DNA of 14,115 bases from Bacillota bacterium (GTDB taxonomy: Bacteria > Bacillota > Clostridia > Acetivibrionales > DSM-1351), in contig JAEWZA010000081.1 in NCBI GenBank assembly GCA_023395575.1, forward strand, positions 1-14,115, written 5' to 3'. The translations under genes were made by a program, and so were the position numbers. Below, one piece after another: positions 1 through 7,140 of this stretch (its first letter is position 1; each line of letters starts with the position of its first letter). The notes under the pieces were generated by a model. It made no database searches, was not told the origin of the DNA, and saw only the letters and a list, made by a program, of their open reading frames with translations.

Positions 1-600
1 TTTGCTAATGATAACACTACAATTAGTACAGGCAATGATGTAGAGATAATTAATGTTGATATTACTCAGTATCCACAATTTGACATTAACAACTTCGAGG
101 AATATAAGCCAATACTTGAGAAATACGGTATAGCTGAGGATAATGTAATTGCAATATTACCAATTTCCAAACGTAATTCACAAGAAAATGATAAGAACAA
201 AAGTGCTCCAGAAAAAAATAGTACTACAAGCACTCAGAGTAAACTAGAAAATGATAGCACTACAACCACTCAAAGTAATGCTATTACAGCAAGTGTACCT
301 GCAGGCGTACTAGTTTTAACAGGTACATTCGTATCTTCTTCTGTGTGGAAACTAACATTATTAAATGTGGGTATACTAAATGTTTCAGATATAGAGGCAG
401 ATGTTATACTTATTAATAATTCTAGTGGACCAATAGTAAATTCTAAAAGATTCCTTGGTGGGTTACTGAAATTTAAGTCAGTTAGTGAATTTTATTCCGC
501 AGGTGGTAGCGTAATTGATGTGGCTATAGCAACTATTACTGGAATAACAGAAGACGGAGAATATTTTAATATGGGTGGAACTCAATATAGGAACCAATAA
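1..600 (+). CDS. C-terminal part of a probable exported or surface protein (5' end outside window)
   Basis: The frame is open from the first base to a TAA at 598-600, giving 199 residues. The internal ATG-like start near 343 is only a GTG inside this longer frame. Three parts are visible: an acidic segment (residues 1-55), a low-complexity linker rich in Ser, Thr, Asn and Gln (about 60-97) with an imperfect internal repeat (NSTTSTQS, then DSTTTTQS), and a C-terminal region of about 100 residues starting near ASVPAGVLVLTGTF. That last region is hydrophobic, glycine-rich and probably beta-structured, with no charged membrane-anchor tail. There is no cysteine in the visible part. Such linkers between folded parts are common in exported Gram-positive proteins, but any signal peptide lies outside the window. 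I do not recognise the family. It is convergent with everything downstream, so it may be flanking chromosome or transposon cargo. Confidence 0.75.
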   Translation, partial: FANDNTTISTGNDVEIINVDITQYPQFDINNFEEYKPILEKYGIAEDNVIAILPISKRNSQENDKNKSAPEKNSTTSTQSKLENDSTTTTQSNAITASVPAGVLVLTGTFVSSSVWKLTLLNVGILNVSDIEADVILINNSSGPIVNSKRFLGGLLKFKSVSEFYSAGGSVIDVAIATITGITEDGEYFNMGGTQYRNQ

Positions 601-740
601 ACCGTATTAAAGTACTTAACTGCTTATATTTCCAAATTGATAAGGTTGCTAGTTGATCATACATAGATAGTTTATTAACAGAAAGTAACGTCATATAAAA
701 CTCGTATTTAAATGAAGTATTATATCCAATACTTTTAAAC

Positions 741-785
741 AAGAGTGTCGAAAACTACTCAAAAAATAGTCGAGATACTCTTTTC
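741..785. terminator. Imperfect hairpin with T tract; intrinsic terminator or insertion-sequence end
   Basis: AAGAGT (741-746) pairs with ACTCTT ending at 782. Inner pairs TCG/CGA and CTA/TAG are separated by small bulges, around an A-rich loop. On the plus strand it is followed by TTTTCTTTTT, so it could terminate the gene ending at 600, although about 140 bp away. It also lies downstream of the transposase-like relic on the minus strand and could be that element's 3' end. The orientation is undecided. Confidence 0.45.
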
Positions 786-887
786 TTTTTACTAATTTTT
801 TTTCTTAATTAAATGTTGATTGCTCCATTTTATCTTAACGGTTTTGTAGATTTCGAGGGTACTGATTATGGATTGTTTATTGAAATA

Positions 888-977
888 CTAAGACTGTATT
901 CCCTCTATATTATTCGCTTTTAAAATGCCAAATTCTCCTTTTATCTGTATAGAACGGTTAATTCTTATCTTGACCAT
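888..977 (-). pseudogene. Relic of an IS1182-family-like transposase C-terminus
   Basis: The minus strand encodes a 29-residue stretch containing RINRSIQIKGEFGILK. From memory this resembles the conserved C-terminal segment of IS1182-family DDE transposases, typically RxNRSIQVEGAFGVxK. In the relic the family's VEG is IKG, so a probable catalytic glutamate is lost. The frame stops at 888-890, where the family normally continues with an Arg-rich segment and a YNxNKLH-like tail. Upstream in the same frame there are stops within a few codons (TAA codons just before the ATG at 977). No ribosome-binding site supports it as a gene. I infer a badly eroded fragment; the family call rests on one motif. 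Confidence 0.4.
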
Positions 978-979
978 TT

Positions 980-1030
980 ATTGTTACTTTCCAAATATTA
1001 AAAGATATATTAAGGCAGTAACAATATTTG
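980..1030. repeat. Two alternative inverted-repeat pairs next to the 1030-1074 hairpin
   Basis: ATTGTTAC (980-987) is the exact inverse of GTAACAAT (1018-1025), and CAAATATT (992-999) is the exact inverse of AATATTTG (1023-1030). The two right-hand arms overlap at 1023-1025, so the stems cannot both form fully. All arms are AT-rich, so coincidence is possible. Confidence 0.35.
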
Positions 1031-1074
1031 TAAAACCCCACTACTGCTAAATACCCAGCAAAAGTGGGGTTTAC
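1030..1074 (-). terminator. GC-rich hairpin, probable intrinsic terminator
   Basis: ACCCCACT (about 1035-1042) pairs with AGTGGGGT (1063-1070), extended by flanking A/T pairs. An inner TGCT/AGCA stem (1045-1048, 1057-1060) lies within the loop. The structure stands out in very AT-rich DNA. Reading leftwards it ends in GGGGTTTTAC, a short T tract, so it may stop transcription from the 1051-residue gene, although about 450 bp past its stop codon. Reading rightwards it is followed by TTTACC, so it may work weakly in both directions. Confidence 0.5.
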
Positions 1075-1145
1075 CGTGTCATCTTACCTTACAATATCAA
1101 TAAATCCATTATGTCTTTAATTCTATATCTTTTTTATAAATTTCA

Positions 1146-1295
1146 CTACTTTTTTATTAATTCCACAATTTTTTTATGATACCTCAAAAGTGTAGCTTTA
1201 AAATAATGTTTGTTTATAAAATCTCTCAAAGAGTGCATTAATTCATCAATATTACGACTTCTATTTAAAATAAAATTTGTGTATATTTTATAATA
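1146..1295 (-). pseudogene. Possible decayed coding fragment, unknown family
   Basis: A stop-free minus-strand frame of 49 codons ends at a TAG (1146-1148). Its second half, with segments such as NIDELMHSLRDFINKH and RYHKKIVELIKK, has the amphipathic, charged composition of a real helical C-terminus rather than random AT-rich sequence. The only ATG (1238) has no ribosome-binding site and would give 30 residues. A remnant of a lost gene is the best reading; chance is possible. Confidence 0.25.
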
Positions 1296-1528
1296 TTATA
1301 TTTAATTATTAAGTTTTCTTTTAAATTAATGTTTGTATTCTTTCTATAATAAATCTCTTATTAAAACTTTAAATATTAACACATTTTTCTTCTCTCTTAA
1401 TATAAATTTTTCTCATTTACTTAAGTTTTTCTATTAATTTTTATGCTCTTGTATATGGGGTATGTTAATGGGAAGTTTCATAACTAGGAATTCCAAAATC
1501 TACATTAGCAATTGACAATAAACTTTTT

Positions 1529-4500
1529 TTACAAATCAAATGTAATATAGTGATTATTTTCAATATACTCATTAAATCCATTTCTGAAATTCACATGATT
1601 ATTACACCATTCTAAAATATTAATAATGTACTTTTCATAATTCCCATTTGAAATTAAAACTAATAATTTTTCTATAAGCTGAATATATTTCTCTTTAATA
1701 AAGTGTTCACTAGCATCTTGGTATTGCGAAATATATTTTGTGTTTATCTTAAATTTATCAGAATTAATGACTTCATTCAGAAACCTTTCTTTAGCATTTA
1801 GCACTTTTCCGTTTTCTATTAATTCATGTTTTATTATTGACATCTGATCATTCTCAAATGGCAACTCTATCATAGACACTCCGCCTCTAGTATATTCCTT
1901 AAAACCGATGCTTGATTGGATAGGTGTGCACAAATTCAAAAAATCCTTACTTAGATTAATACAACGTAAATTATAAAAAATAGCACATATAAAATCATCT
2001 AGAATAGCATAATCATCCTTTTCACAGATTATATTCTTGCCGTTACTATAATATGGAGTCGTTTCTATAATTTTAAAATATTTATCATCTATTCTGCCAA
2101 CGAACATTTTCTCCACTTTATGGGATAAAATATGCACATCATGTGATTCACTAGGTTTTAACTTAATACAATACTCTTTTTTGTCATTCAAATTTGGTAT
2201 GTTTTGGTCTGATAGGTTAAATATATTTTCTGGTACTTCATCGAGTATAAATAATAAATGGTTTTGGTTCAATTGATCAAAAGTATATACTTTTTCAATA
2301 TTATCAATTGAATAATAATTATTAAATTTTAAATTATCTAATTCTTTTTTGTAGCAACTTTTAAACTCTACTTCCATATAGTTGTAGTAAATAGTAAATT
2401 GATATAAAACAATAACAATATCTCCAATATCTTTATAATTATCAATGAGATGTTTTATTAGTCCACAGATACTGTATTTAATAGTTGATTCACAGATATT
2501 TCTAAACCTTACATCAAATTTATCCTTTACAGAATTCCTACTTAATGGCAATAACTCTGCCGCTTCTATCCCTAACAGGTTCATTGAAAAATCTATATAT
2601 TGAAATAGCGCAACATTTTTCATAAAGAACGACTCAACTACTCTACTTGCTACAAATACATTTTTATAGAACAAGGTATTTCCATATTTATGCTTATACA
2701 TATTGCTTATACTTCCATAAGTATGGCTACTATCTTCCTTTAAAATTATGCTAATATGAATAAAACACATATTTAATTCATCATATGGTTGGACTAATAA
2801 ATTGTTTTTATTAATTATAAATGGTTCTAATTTTTCAATGTATTGTGATAAACTATTATATTTTAAGATAACTTGTTGCTCTTTTTTATATGAATTTAGC
2901 AGGCTAATTTCTACAGGAACATAATCATATTTTTGCCTTTCCATTTCAACAATTGGAGGTCCACCCTGTGAAATATTATTATAATGTACATTTATTTGAT
3001 GCAATATTAAACTCCATTTACTCTCTGTCTTATAATGATATTCTGAACAGTATAAATCAGAAAACTCAATTTTTGATTCGTCTACCTCAAATGAAAGCTG
3101 AGTTCCTTGTACAAATGGTTTATCATAATCTTCTACTATAATATATCCCTTGCCGTTGCTAACGCTTTCAAATATTACTTTTTTAGCCACCTCACAATCC
3201 GTCTTCGTTATTATTTCAAACTTGTCTGTTAGTTGAAATATTGACTGTAATCCCATGCCAAAAGCACCTGATGGTCTTAACCAAGCAGGCATTGTTTCAA
3301 TCATTTTAGTTTTTTTAACATTTTTTCCATATCCAATCTGAGTAATGAACTGTAAATCTTCATTTGTTATCCCAATTCCATAATCACGAAAAGCAATCTC
3401 AACTTTATCATTTTCATTCAATTTGATGTCAGCCTTTATTATATAATCATCCCAATTAAACACATTTAAATCCTTTGGTTTAGACTCACCTGTCAATATT
3501 CCTTTTGCTTTTCCAACATTCCATAACTGTAAAAGAGTAGCATCTATAGCATTTTGTATAATCTCTCTAAAGCACACAAATTTGTTTTTATAGATTCCAG
3601 CTCCCTTCAATAATTCGAATGCCTTTTCATTCGTTATATTAAATTTTAAATTAGCATATGATAGCCATTTAGTACTTCCATTAATAAATAAATCACATTT
3701 TTTTAAATATGGGGCATTAGCAAAATCGTTTGGAGCAATTTGGATCCAGTTAACAGCCAAAAAGTTGCAATTATCTTTTATCAATTGAACCCAATCTCTC
3801 ATAAGGCGATATACATCTACTGATTTAGAATCTGATACAAGTTCTATTCCTTCAGGTTCAACTAAAAAATGTTTAACTGACTCATGTTTTAACATATGCA
3901 ACTTTGAAATAGTAGGCATTGGTGTAGCTGCCTTTAGAATATCTTCATTAAATCTATCTGTATCTAAATCTAATAAATCGCCTAAGCAGAGCATGCTCGC
4001 AATAAATCTTGGATGTGTATAGTCATCAACCATTCCATTACATTTATACGGAAGATTCATTATATTTTCAATATTTTGTTGATGTAATCTGCAAATCTCA
4101 CTAATTAAATCAACAAAGCGAATGCCTATATCTTTAGGCAAATTCAATCTATTTTTAATCTCTTCCGCACTTTTTTCAGCATGTGATCCCCTAAATGTAC
4201 TTTCAATTATAAGTAGCACATCATTATATACTTCTATAGAAGTTGAATATTGTTCAATGCTATCTATATCACTTTTATATTCATTATCAAAGCATTGTAA
4301 CCTCTTAGCAGCCTGAGATAATTCTTTATCATCACTATAAATCAATTCTGAAATTACTTGCCTAAATTCCTTAGTACGAAATTTCTCGTTTATTTCTTCA
4401 TATCTTAATGCCATACCTATATCATGCATGTAAAACACAAGTAACAACATAAAAGTATCTGTGACAGATAACCTCTCAATTCTTTTTTCACCCAAAAATC

Positions 4501-4684
4501 TTTCTATCTGCAAACATATTGTTTTTGAATGAGTAGCATTATGTAAACTGAAATGAGGAAAATAAATGCTAACATTGTTCAAAACAGAGGATACGCTGTG
4601 CTTTATGACTCTCCACATATCATTTATTCTTAAATATTCACTATTTTCTTGTGACATTTTTTCTAGATGCTTTTCTAATAACAT
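1529..4684 (-). CDS. Large HD-domain plus Hsp90/GHKL ATPase protein, candidate defence effector
   Basis: A 1051-residue cytosolic protein with no signal peptide or membrane segment. Residues about 40-245 carry HD-phosphohydrolase-like signatures: H48/H52 in LHNATH, H87-D88 in FYMHDIG, H168, H201 and D236/D239 in LGDLLDLD. Residues about 350-535 form a GHKL (Hsp90/histidine kinase/MutL) ATP-binding domain: N-box REIIQNAIDA (E374, N378, D381), G1 box DYGIGI (D434, G436, G438), G2 box SGAFGMGLQS (G473-G478) and a GTQLSF motif near 527. The last 500 residues match nothing I know. The ATG at 4684 follows AGGAG at 4696-4700 with a long 11-nt gap; an in-frame ATG nine codons later is possible. HD and Hsp90-like fusions occur among predicted prokaryotic conflict proteins, and the gene stands alone beside transposon genes, so an ATP-dependent sensor or effector role in phage defence is my inference. 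The HD substrate is unknown. Confidence 0.85.
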   Translation of the reverse strand: MLLEKHLEKMSQENSEYLRINDMWRVIKHSVSSVLNNVSIYFPHFSLHNATHSKTICLQIERFLGEKRIERLSVTDTFMLLLVFYMHDIGMALRYEEINEKFRTKEFRQVISELIYSDDKELSQAAKRLQCFDNEYKSDIDSIEQYSTSIEVYNDVLLIIESTFRGSHAEKSAEEIKNRLNLPKDIGIRFVDLISEICRLHQQNIENIMNLPYKCNGMVDDYTHPRFIASMLCLGDLLDLDTDRFNEDILKAATPMPTISKLHMLKHESVKHFLVEPEGIELVSDSKSVDVYRLMRDWVQLIKDNCNFLAVNWIQIAPNDFANAPYLKKCDLFINGSTKWLSYANLKFNITNEKAFELLKGAGIYKNKFVCFREIIQNAIDATLLQLWNVGKAKGILTGESKPKDLNVFNWDDYIIKADIKLNENDKVEIAFRDYGIGITNEDLQFITQIGYGKNVKKTKMIETMPAWLRPSGAFGMGLQSIFQLTDKFEIITKTDCEVAKKVIFESVSNGKGYIIVEDYDKPFVQGTQLSFEVDESKIEFSDLYCSEYHYKTESKWSLILHQINVHYNNISQGGPPIVEMERQKYDYVPVEISLLNSYKKEQQVILKYNSLSQYIEKLEPFIINKNNLLVQPYDELNMCFIHISIILKEDSSHTYGSISNMYKHKYGNTLFYKNVFVASRVVESFFMKNVALFQYIDFSMNLLGIEAAELLPLSRNSVKDKFDVRFRNICESTIKYSICGLIKHLIDNYKDIGDIVIVLYQFTIYYNYMEVEFKSCYKKELDNLKFNNYYSIDNIEKVYTFDQLNQNHLLFILDEVPENIFNLSDQNIPNLNDKKEYCIKLKPSESHDVHILSHKVEKMFVGRIDDKYFKIIETTPYYSNGKNIICEKDDYAILDDFICAIFYNLRCINLSKDFLNLCTPIQSSIGFKEYTRGGVSMIELPFENDQMSIIKHELIENGKVLNAKERFLNEVINSDKFKINTKYISQYQDASEHFIKEKYIQLIEKLLVLISNGNYEKYIINILEWCNNHVNFRNGFNEYIENNHYITFDL

Positions 4685-4806
4685 TTACATTCTTTCTCCT
4701 GTTCTAATTATTTTTTAACTTTGAAAATAGATTAACTACCTTTACACGTAAATTGAGGACTAATATTTTGATAATTATTTTACGCCTCCACTATAACCAC
4801 AATAAG

Positions 4807-4835
4807 CATATACCTAATTTTACTATATAAGTCAA
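4807..4835 (-). promoter_or_regulatory. Sigma-A-type promoter candidate for the HD-GHKL gene
   Basis: On the minus strand, TTGACT (4835-4830) and TATATG (4812-4807) are separated by exactly 17 bp. It lies about 120 bp upstream of the ATG at 4684. The -35 matches the consensus at five of six positions and the -10 at four of six. Chance matches are common in AT-rich DNA. Confidence 0.45.
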
Positions 4836-5008
4836 CTTTTTAACAGCTTTTGTAAGTTTTCCACTTACATCTATAAATGTTTGTGATGGGTATACTCCCA
4901 CTCGATGAAGTTTTCGCTCTCTATATTCAGTAATATTAACTCTTTTCAAATTACCATATTGATCAGTCCGTGATAATCCTTGTTTTGTAGCATCTCCCCA
5001 AATATTGA

Positions 5009-5058
5009 TAAAAAAAAGGATAAAACACTCATAGATACTATGAAGTCTATCCTTTTTC
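5009..5058 (-). terminator. Intrinsic terminator of the XRE-ImmA/IrrE operon
   Basis: AAAAAGGATA (5013-5022) is perfectly complementary to TATCCTTTTT (5048-5057), and the loop contains a second small stem CATAG/CTATG (5030-5034, 5038-5042). Read on the minus strand the stem ends in eight consecutive T residues, a classical Rho-independent terminator about 50 bp past the stop codon at 5106. It separates this operon from the HD-GHKL gene. Confidence 0.85.
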
Positions 5059-5105
5059 TTGGTTAAGTTAATTGTAAGAATCTATCCATAACGTTTATTA
5101 AAATG

Positions 5106-6263
5106 CTAAGGTTTACTTATTAATCTTAATGGAATTACATGTCCAGAGAGAGATAAAGTTCCTTTTGGCAAATTAGTTAATGTCTCAATTTCTTCTATCG
5201 GTAAACACAAATCTTCAACTATTCGCTCGTTGTTTAGACAATTATCTTCTAACAGAATTTGAATTGCCTGTTTTAACATTACAGGACTTTCCGGTATTAA
5301 TTCATCATCAAGTGGTTCATTAGTTCTCATTTTTCTTATAGATATCTGCTTTCTTAGATAAAGAATTTGATTATCATTAAGCAAACCTAAATCAGCACAT
5401 CTGTGTATCATCGCTTGTATAGAAACTTTCCAACGGCGTTTCAAATTAATAAAATGATCAAGAGAAGTTGACATTACCTCCTGTCCAAAACTTTCTCTAG
5501 GGAGAAGAAATGCTCCGGCAAATTTATTTGCCTCCTTTTCAATGGACTTAATATAACTTTCATCGTCATAATTATGCTGATCTGAATCTATGTGCAACAA
5601 AAGATGCCCTAGCTCATGGGAAGCATCAAATCTTGTCCTAACTGCACAATCCTTATCAGAACTTAGATAAACAAATGGAATTTCTCCCTTCCATTGTGAA
5701 AATGCATCTATTTTTTTATCTTTTATTGAATTGCGAGCAACGACAAATCCATTCTTTTCAAGTAACAAGAGAACATTACTAATAGGACCTTTTCCAAGTC
5801 CCCAGCTTTTTCTAACATGATCTGCTATATCCTCAATGTCATCCTGTGATAATTCTTCTCCAGTTAGATATTGACTAACATTAGGAACATTTACAGTAGG
5901 AAAATTTACAAAGTCTTTCAAATATAAAAATATTTCTTCAAGCCAATCCATCCTAACTGTAACTTTATTTTTACCACTTTTCTTTGCTGCTTTCAAGCTT
6001 CTAAAAAAGGTAGGACTATAAAACGTAATACTCTCTGGATTATTAGTTTGTAGTAATGGTTTGTAAAAGAATCCTACTGGGAATTCAAGAACCTCAACCA
6101 TTTTTCTTAGAACTGCATGTGTAGGCTCTGAATGTCCCAATTCATATTGAGATACACATTGTCTTGTTACTTCTAAATGCTCAGCTAATTGGGTTGTTGT
6201 TAAGTCTCTTGAAATTCTTGCTTCCCTTATTCTTTTAGGAATTATTTTACTATTTGGCATCAC
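5106..6263 (-). CDS. XRE-family regulator fused to ImmA/IrrE (M78) metallopeptidase
   Basis: A 385-residue protein. Residues about 8-62 form an XRE helix-turn-helix (TTTQLAEHLEVTRQCVSQYE). A linker leads to a zinc-peptidase domain of the ImmA/IrrE type (about 150-275) with HELGH at 216-220 and a likely third ligand E244 in KEANKFAG, followed by FLLPRESF, the usual continuation in this family. About 110 further residues lack a known domain. Relatives such as ImmA of ICEBs1 and IrrE/DdrO systems cleave a repressor when signalled; fused versions often regulate conflict or toxin-antitoxin-like modules. It overlaps the end of the preceding gene by 14 bp (GTG start at 6263) or 11 bp (ATG at 6260), with AGAGG upstream, so the two are translationally coupled. 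It is the last gene before a strong terminator. It probably represses its own operon through the inverted repeat at 6991-7006 and may be switched off by proteolysis; both are inferences. Confidence 0.9.
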   Translation of the reverse strand: MMPNSKIIPKRIREARISRDLTTTQLAEHLEVTRQCVSQYELGHSEPTHAVLRKMVEVLEFPVGFFYKPLLQTNNPESITFYSPTFFRSLKAAKKSGKNKVTVRMDWLEEIFLYLKDFVNFPTVNVPNVSQYLTGEELSQDDIEDIADHVRKSWGLGKGPISNVLLLLEKNGFVVARNSIKDKKIDAFSQWKGEIPFVYLSSDKDCAVRTRFDASHELGHLLLHIDSDQHNYDDESYIKSIEKEANKFAGAFLLPRESFGQEVMSTSLDHFINLKRRWKVSIQAMIHRCADLGLLNDNQILYLRKQISIRKMRTNEPLDDELIPESPVMLKQAIQILLEDNCLNNERIVEDLCLPIEEIETLTNLPKGTLSLSGHVIPLRLISKP

Positions 6264-6900
6264 CCAGCATCCTCTTTCTTAAATATTCCTTAGCCGATAC
6301 AATCATTTCTTCAGTAATTTGTTCTTCTGGTACTAAATCAGCTTCTGGTTCAGTAATTATATATGGTTCCGATAATAATCTCATATTTGTATTTCCCAGC
6401 CATTTACCATTTTTAGCATCAGGTATTCCTAAATTAACAAAATTAAGACCATCAATATATTTACCGTGTGTTAATATTGAATAATACTTTGATTGATTAA
6501 TTTCTGTCTCTTTAATTAATGGTAGTTGATTATCAAGACTATTATTTATTCTAAATTCAGCCTTTCGTGGTAATACCCCATCCTTATTAATTTGACTTAT
6601 TGTTAATATAAAGTTTCTGGACATTATTTCTATGTGATAGTGACTTTTAACTTTATTTGGAACTATTCTATATGTATATTGAAGTTCGCCAATATCTATC
6701 TTTCTCATAAATTCACATTCTACTACAATATTACAAAATGAAGTAATAATATTTCTCCCTAAAACAGAACTCAGGTAATCCCATTCACCTTCTAGCTGTT
6801 TAACAATCTTATATGACTGTTTAATTGTCCTAACAAATTCAGTACGTACCTTTCTAGGAAAATCTTGACCTAAAATTTCTCTTCCGTTAAAATTATGCAT
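6250..6900 (-). CDS. Protein of unknown function paired with the XRE-ImmA/IrrE gene
   Basis: 216 residues from the ATG at 6900, chosen because GGAGG (6906-6910) sits 5 nt upstream. A longer frame reaches 6948 but has no ribosome-binding site and crosses this one. The product is soluble and mixed alpha/beta, with no signal peptide, membrane segment or zinc motif. Visible features are a charged, helical N-terminus (RTEFVRTIKQSYKIVKQLEG), a central part alternating beta-like segments (CNIVVECEF, YHIEIMSRNFILTI), and an acidic C-terminus (EPEADLVPEEQITEE) ending in a Lys/Arg-rich helix. It is the first gene of a two-gene operon, and its 3' end overlaps the regulator. I do not recognise the family. 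Toxin, protease substrate or effector controlled by the partner are all possible; nothing in the sequence chooses between them. Confidence 0.75.
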   Translation of the reverse strand: MHNFNGREILGQDFPRKVRTEFVRTIKQSYKIVKQLEGEWDYLSSVLGRNIITSFCNIVVECEFMRKIDIGELQYTYRIVPNKVKSHYHIEIMSRNFILTISQINKDGVLPRKAEFRINNSLDNQLPLIKETEINQSKYYSILTHGKYIDGLNFVNLGIPDAKNGKWLGNTNMRLLSEPYIITEPEADLVPEEQITEEMIVSAKEYLRKRMLGDAK

Positions 6901-6905
6901 AAGCA

Positions 6906-6910
6906 CCTCC
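6906..6910 (-). promoter_or_regulatory. Ribosome-binding site deciding the start at 6900
   Basis: On the minus strand GGAGG lies 5 nt before the ATG at 6900. It is the best ribosome-binding site in this region and places the start 16 codons inside the longest open frame. Confidence 0.75.
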
Positions 6911-6967
6911 GCAAAAACCCACATTCCTATATGCAAATATATTACCATTAAATCTAAACAAAGTCAA

Positions 6968-6997
6968 ATTAAAGGTAATTATTTTGTGCTTTGTCAA
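6968..6997 (-). promoter_or_regulatory. Sigma-A-type promoter of the two-gene operon
   Basis: On the minus strand a perfect TTGACA (6997-6992) is followed 18 bp later by TTTAAT (6973-6968), one mismatch from the -10 consensus. The start codon at 6900 lies about 70 bp downstream. Confidence 0.65.
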
Positions 6998-7006
6998 GTA
7001 CGACAA
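6991..7006. promoter_or_regulatory. Inverted repeat over the -35 box, candidate operator
   Basis: TTGTC (6991-6995) and GACAA (7002-7006) form a 5-bp inverted repeat with a 6-bp spacer containing GTAC. It overlaps the -35 hexamer of the operon promoter. Size and placement suit a dimeric XRE repressor, so autoregulation by the downstream XRE-ImmA/IrrE protein is plausible, though unproven. Confidence 0.45.
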
Positions 7007-7140
7007 CAAAAATCTGCAAGAATTAAGAACATTACTTACCTTAAATGATATTAGTATAGGCATAAAATTAACAGTTCGACCTTTATTACCTTGTTGATTA
7101 AGTAATTGTAAAGCCCGAACAATTGTTTTTAATATATTTA

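Larger units (their letters stand above)
601..1528. other. Intergenic region without an intact gene; hairpins and decayed reading frames
   Basis: About 930 bp, extremely AT-rich, between two convergent genes. It contains a hairpin at 741-785, a short transposase-like relic on the minus strand (888-977), a GC-rich hairpin at 1030-1074 flanked by competing inverted repeats, and a stop-free minus-strand frame at 1146-1295. A further stop-free minus-strand stretch lies roughly between 570 and 755, overlapping the end of the upstream gene. None has a good start and ribosome-binding site. The pattern suits a graveyard of insertion-sequence debris, or a transposon boundary zone. Confidence 0.6.
4795..5082 (-). 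pseudogene. Possible remnant of a coding sequence, unknown family
   Basis: The minus strand is stop-free for about 95 codons here, unusual for non-coding DNA of this composition. The central part reads like protein, with segments WGDATKQGLSRTDQYGN, RVNITEYRERKLHRVGVYP and QTFIDVSGKLTKAVKKL. There is no in-frame ATG and no ribosome-binding site, and its first third is occupied by the terminator hairpin. I infer a truncated 3' fragment of a lost gene whose downstream part now carries the promoter of the next gene. No family is recognised. Confidence 0.3.
4685..5105. other. Intergenic region: promoter, decayed reading frame and terminator
   Basis: About 420 bp between two minus-strand transcription units. 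It holds the terminator of the upstream operon (5009-5058), a stop-free minus-strand frame (4795-5082) that looks like a gene remnant, and a promoter candidate for the 1051-residue gene (4807-4835). No intact gene is seen on either strand. Confidence 0.6.

Noticed and set aside
60..300. Nucleotide repeats in the left gene as a CRISPR or regulatory array
   Set aside because: The repetition encodes the Ser/Thr-rich linker in frame and is imperfect, so it is a protein-level low-complexity feature.
888..977. Genuine 29-residue peptide gene
   Set aside because: No ribosome-binding site, and its sequence is better explained as a fragment of a transposase.
6901..6948. Start of the 216-residue gene at 6948
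   Set aside because: The extension has no ribosome-binding site and crosses the GGAGG that serves the ATG at 6900.
7104..7124. Hairpin AATTGT/ACAATT downstream of tnsE as operon terminator
   Set aside because: Only 6 bp with a 9-nt loop and no T tract in the minus-strand direction. On the plus strand a T tract follows but there is no gene to terminate. No convincing tns terminator was found.
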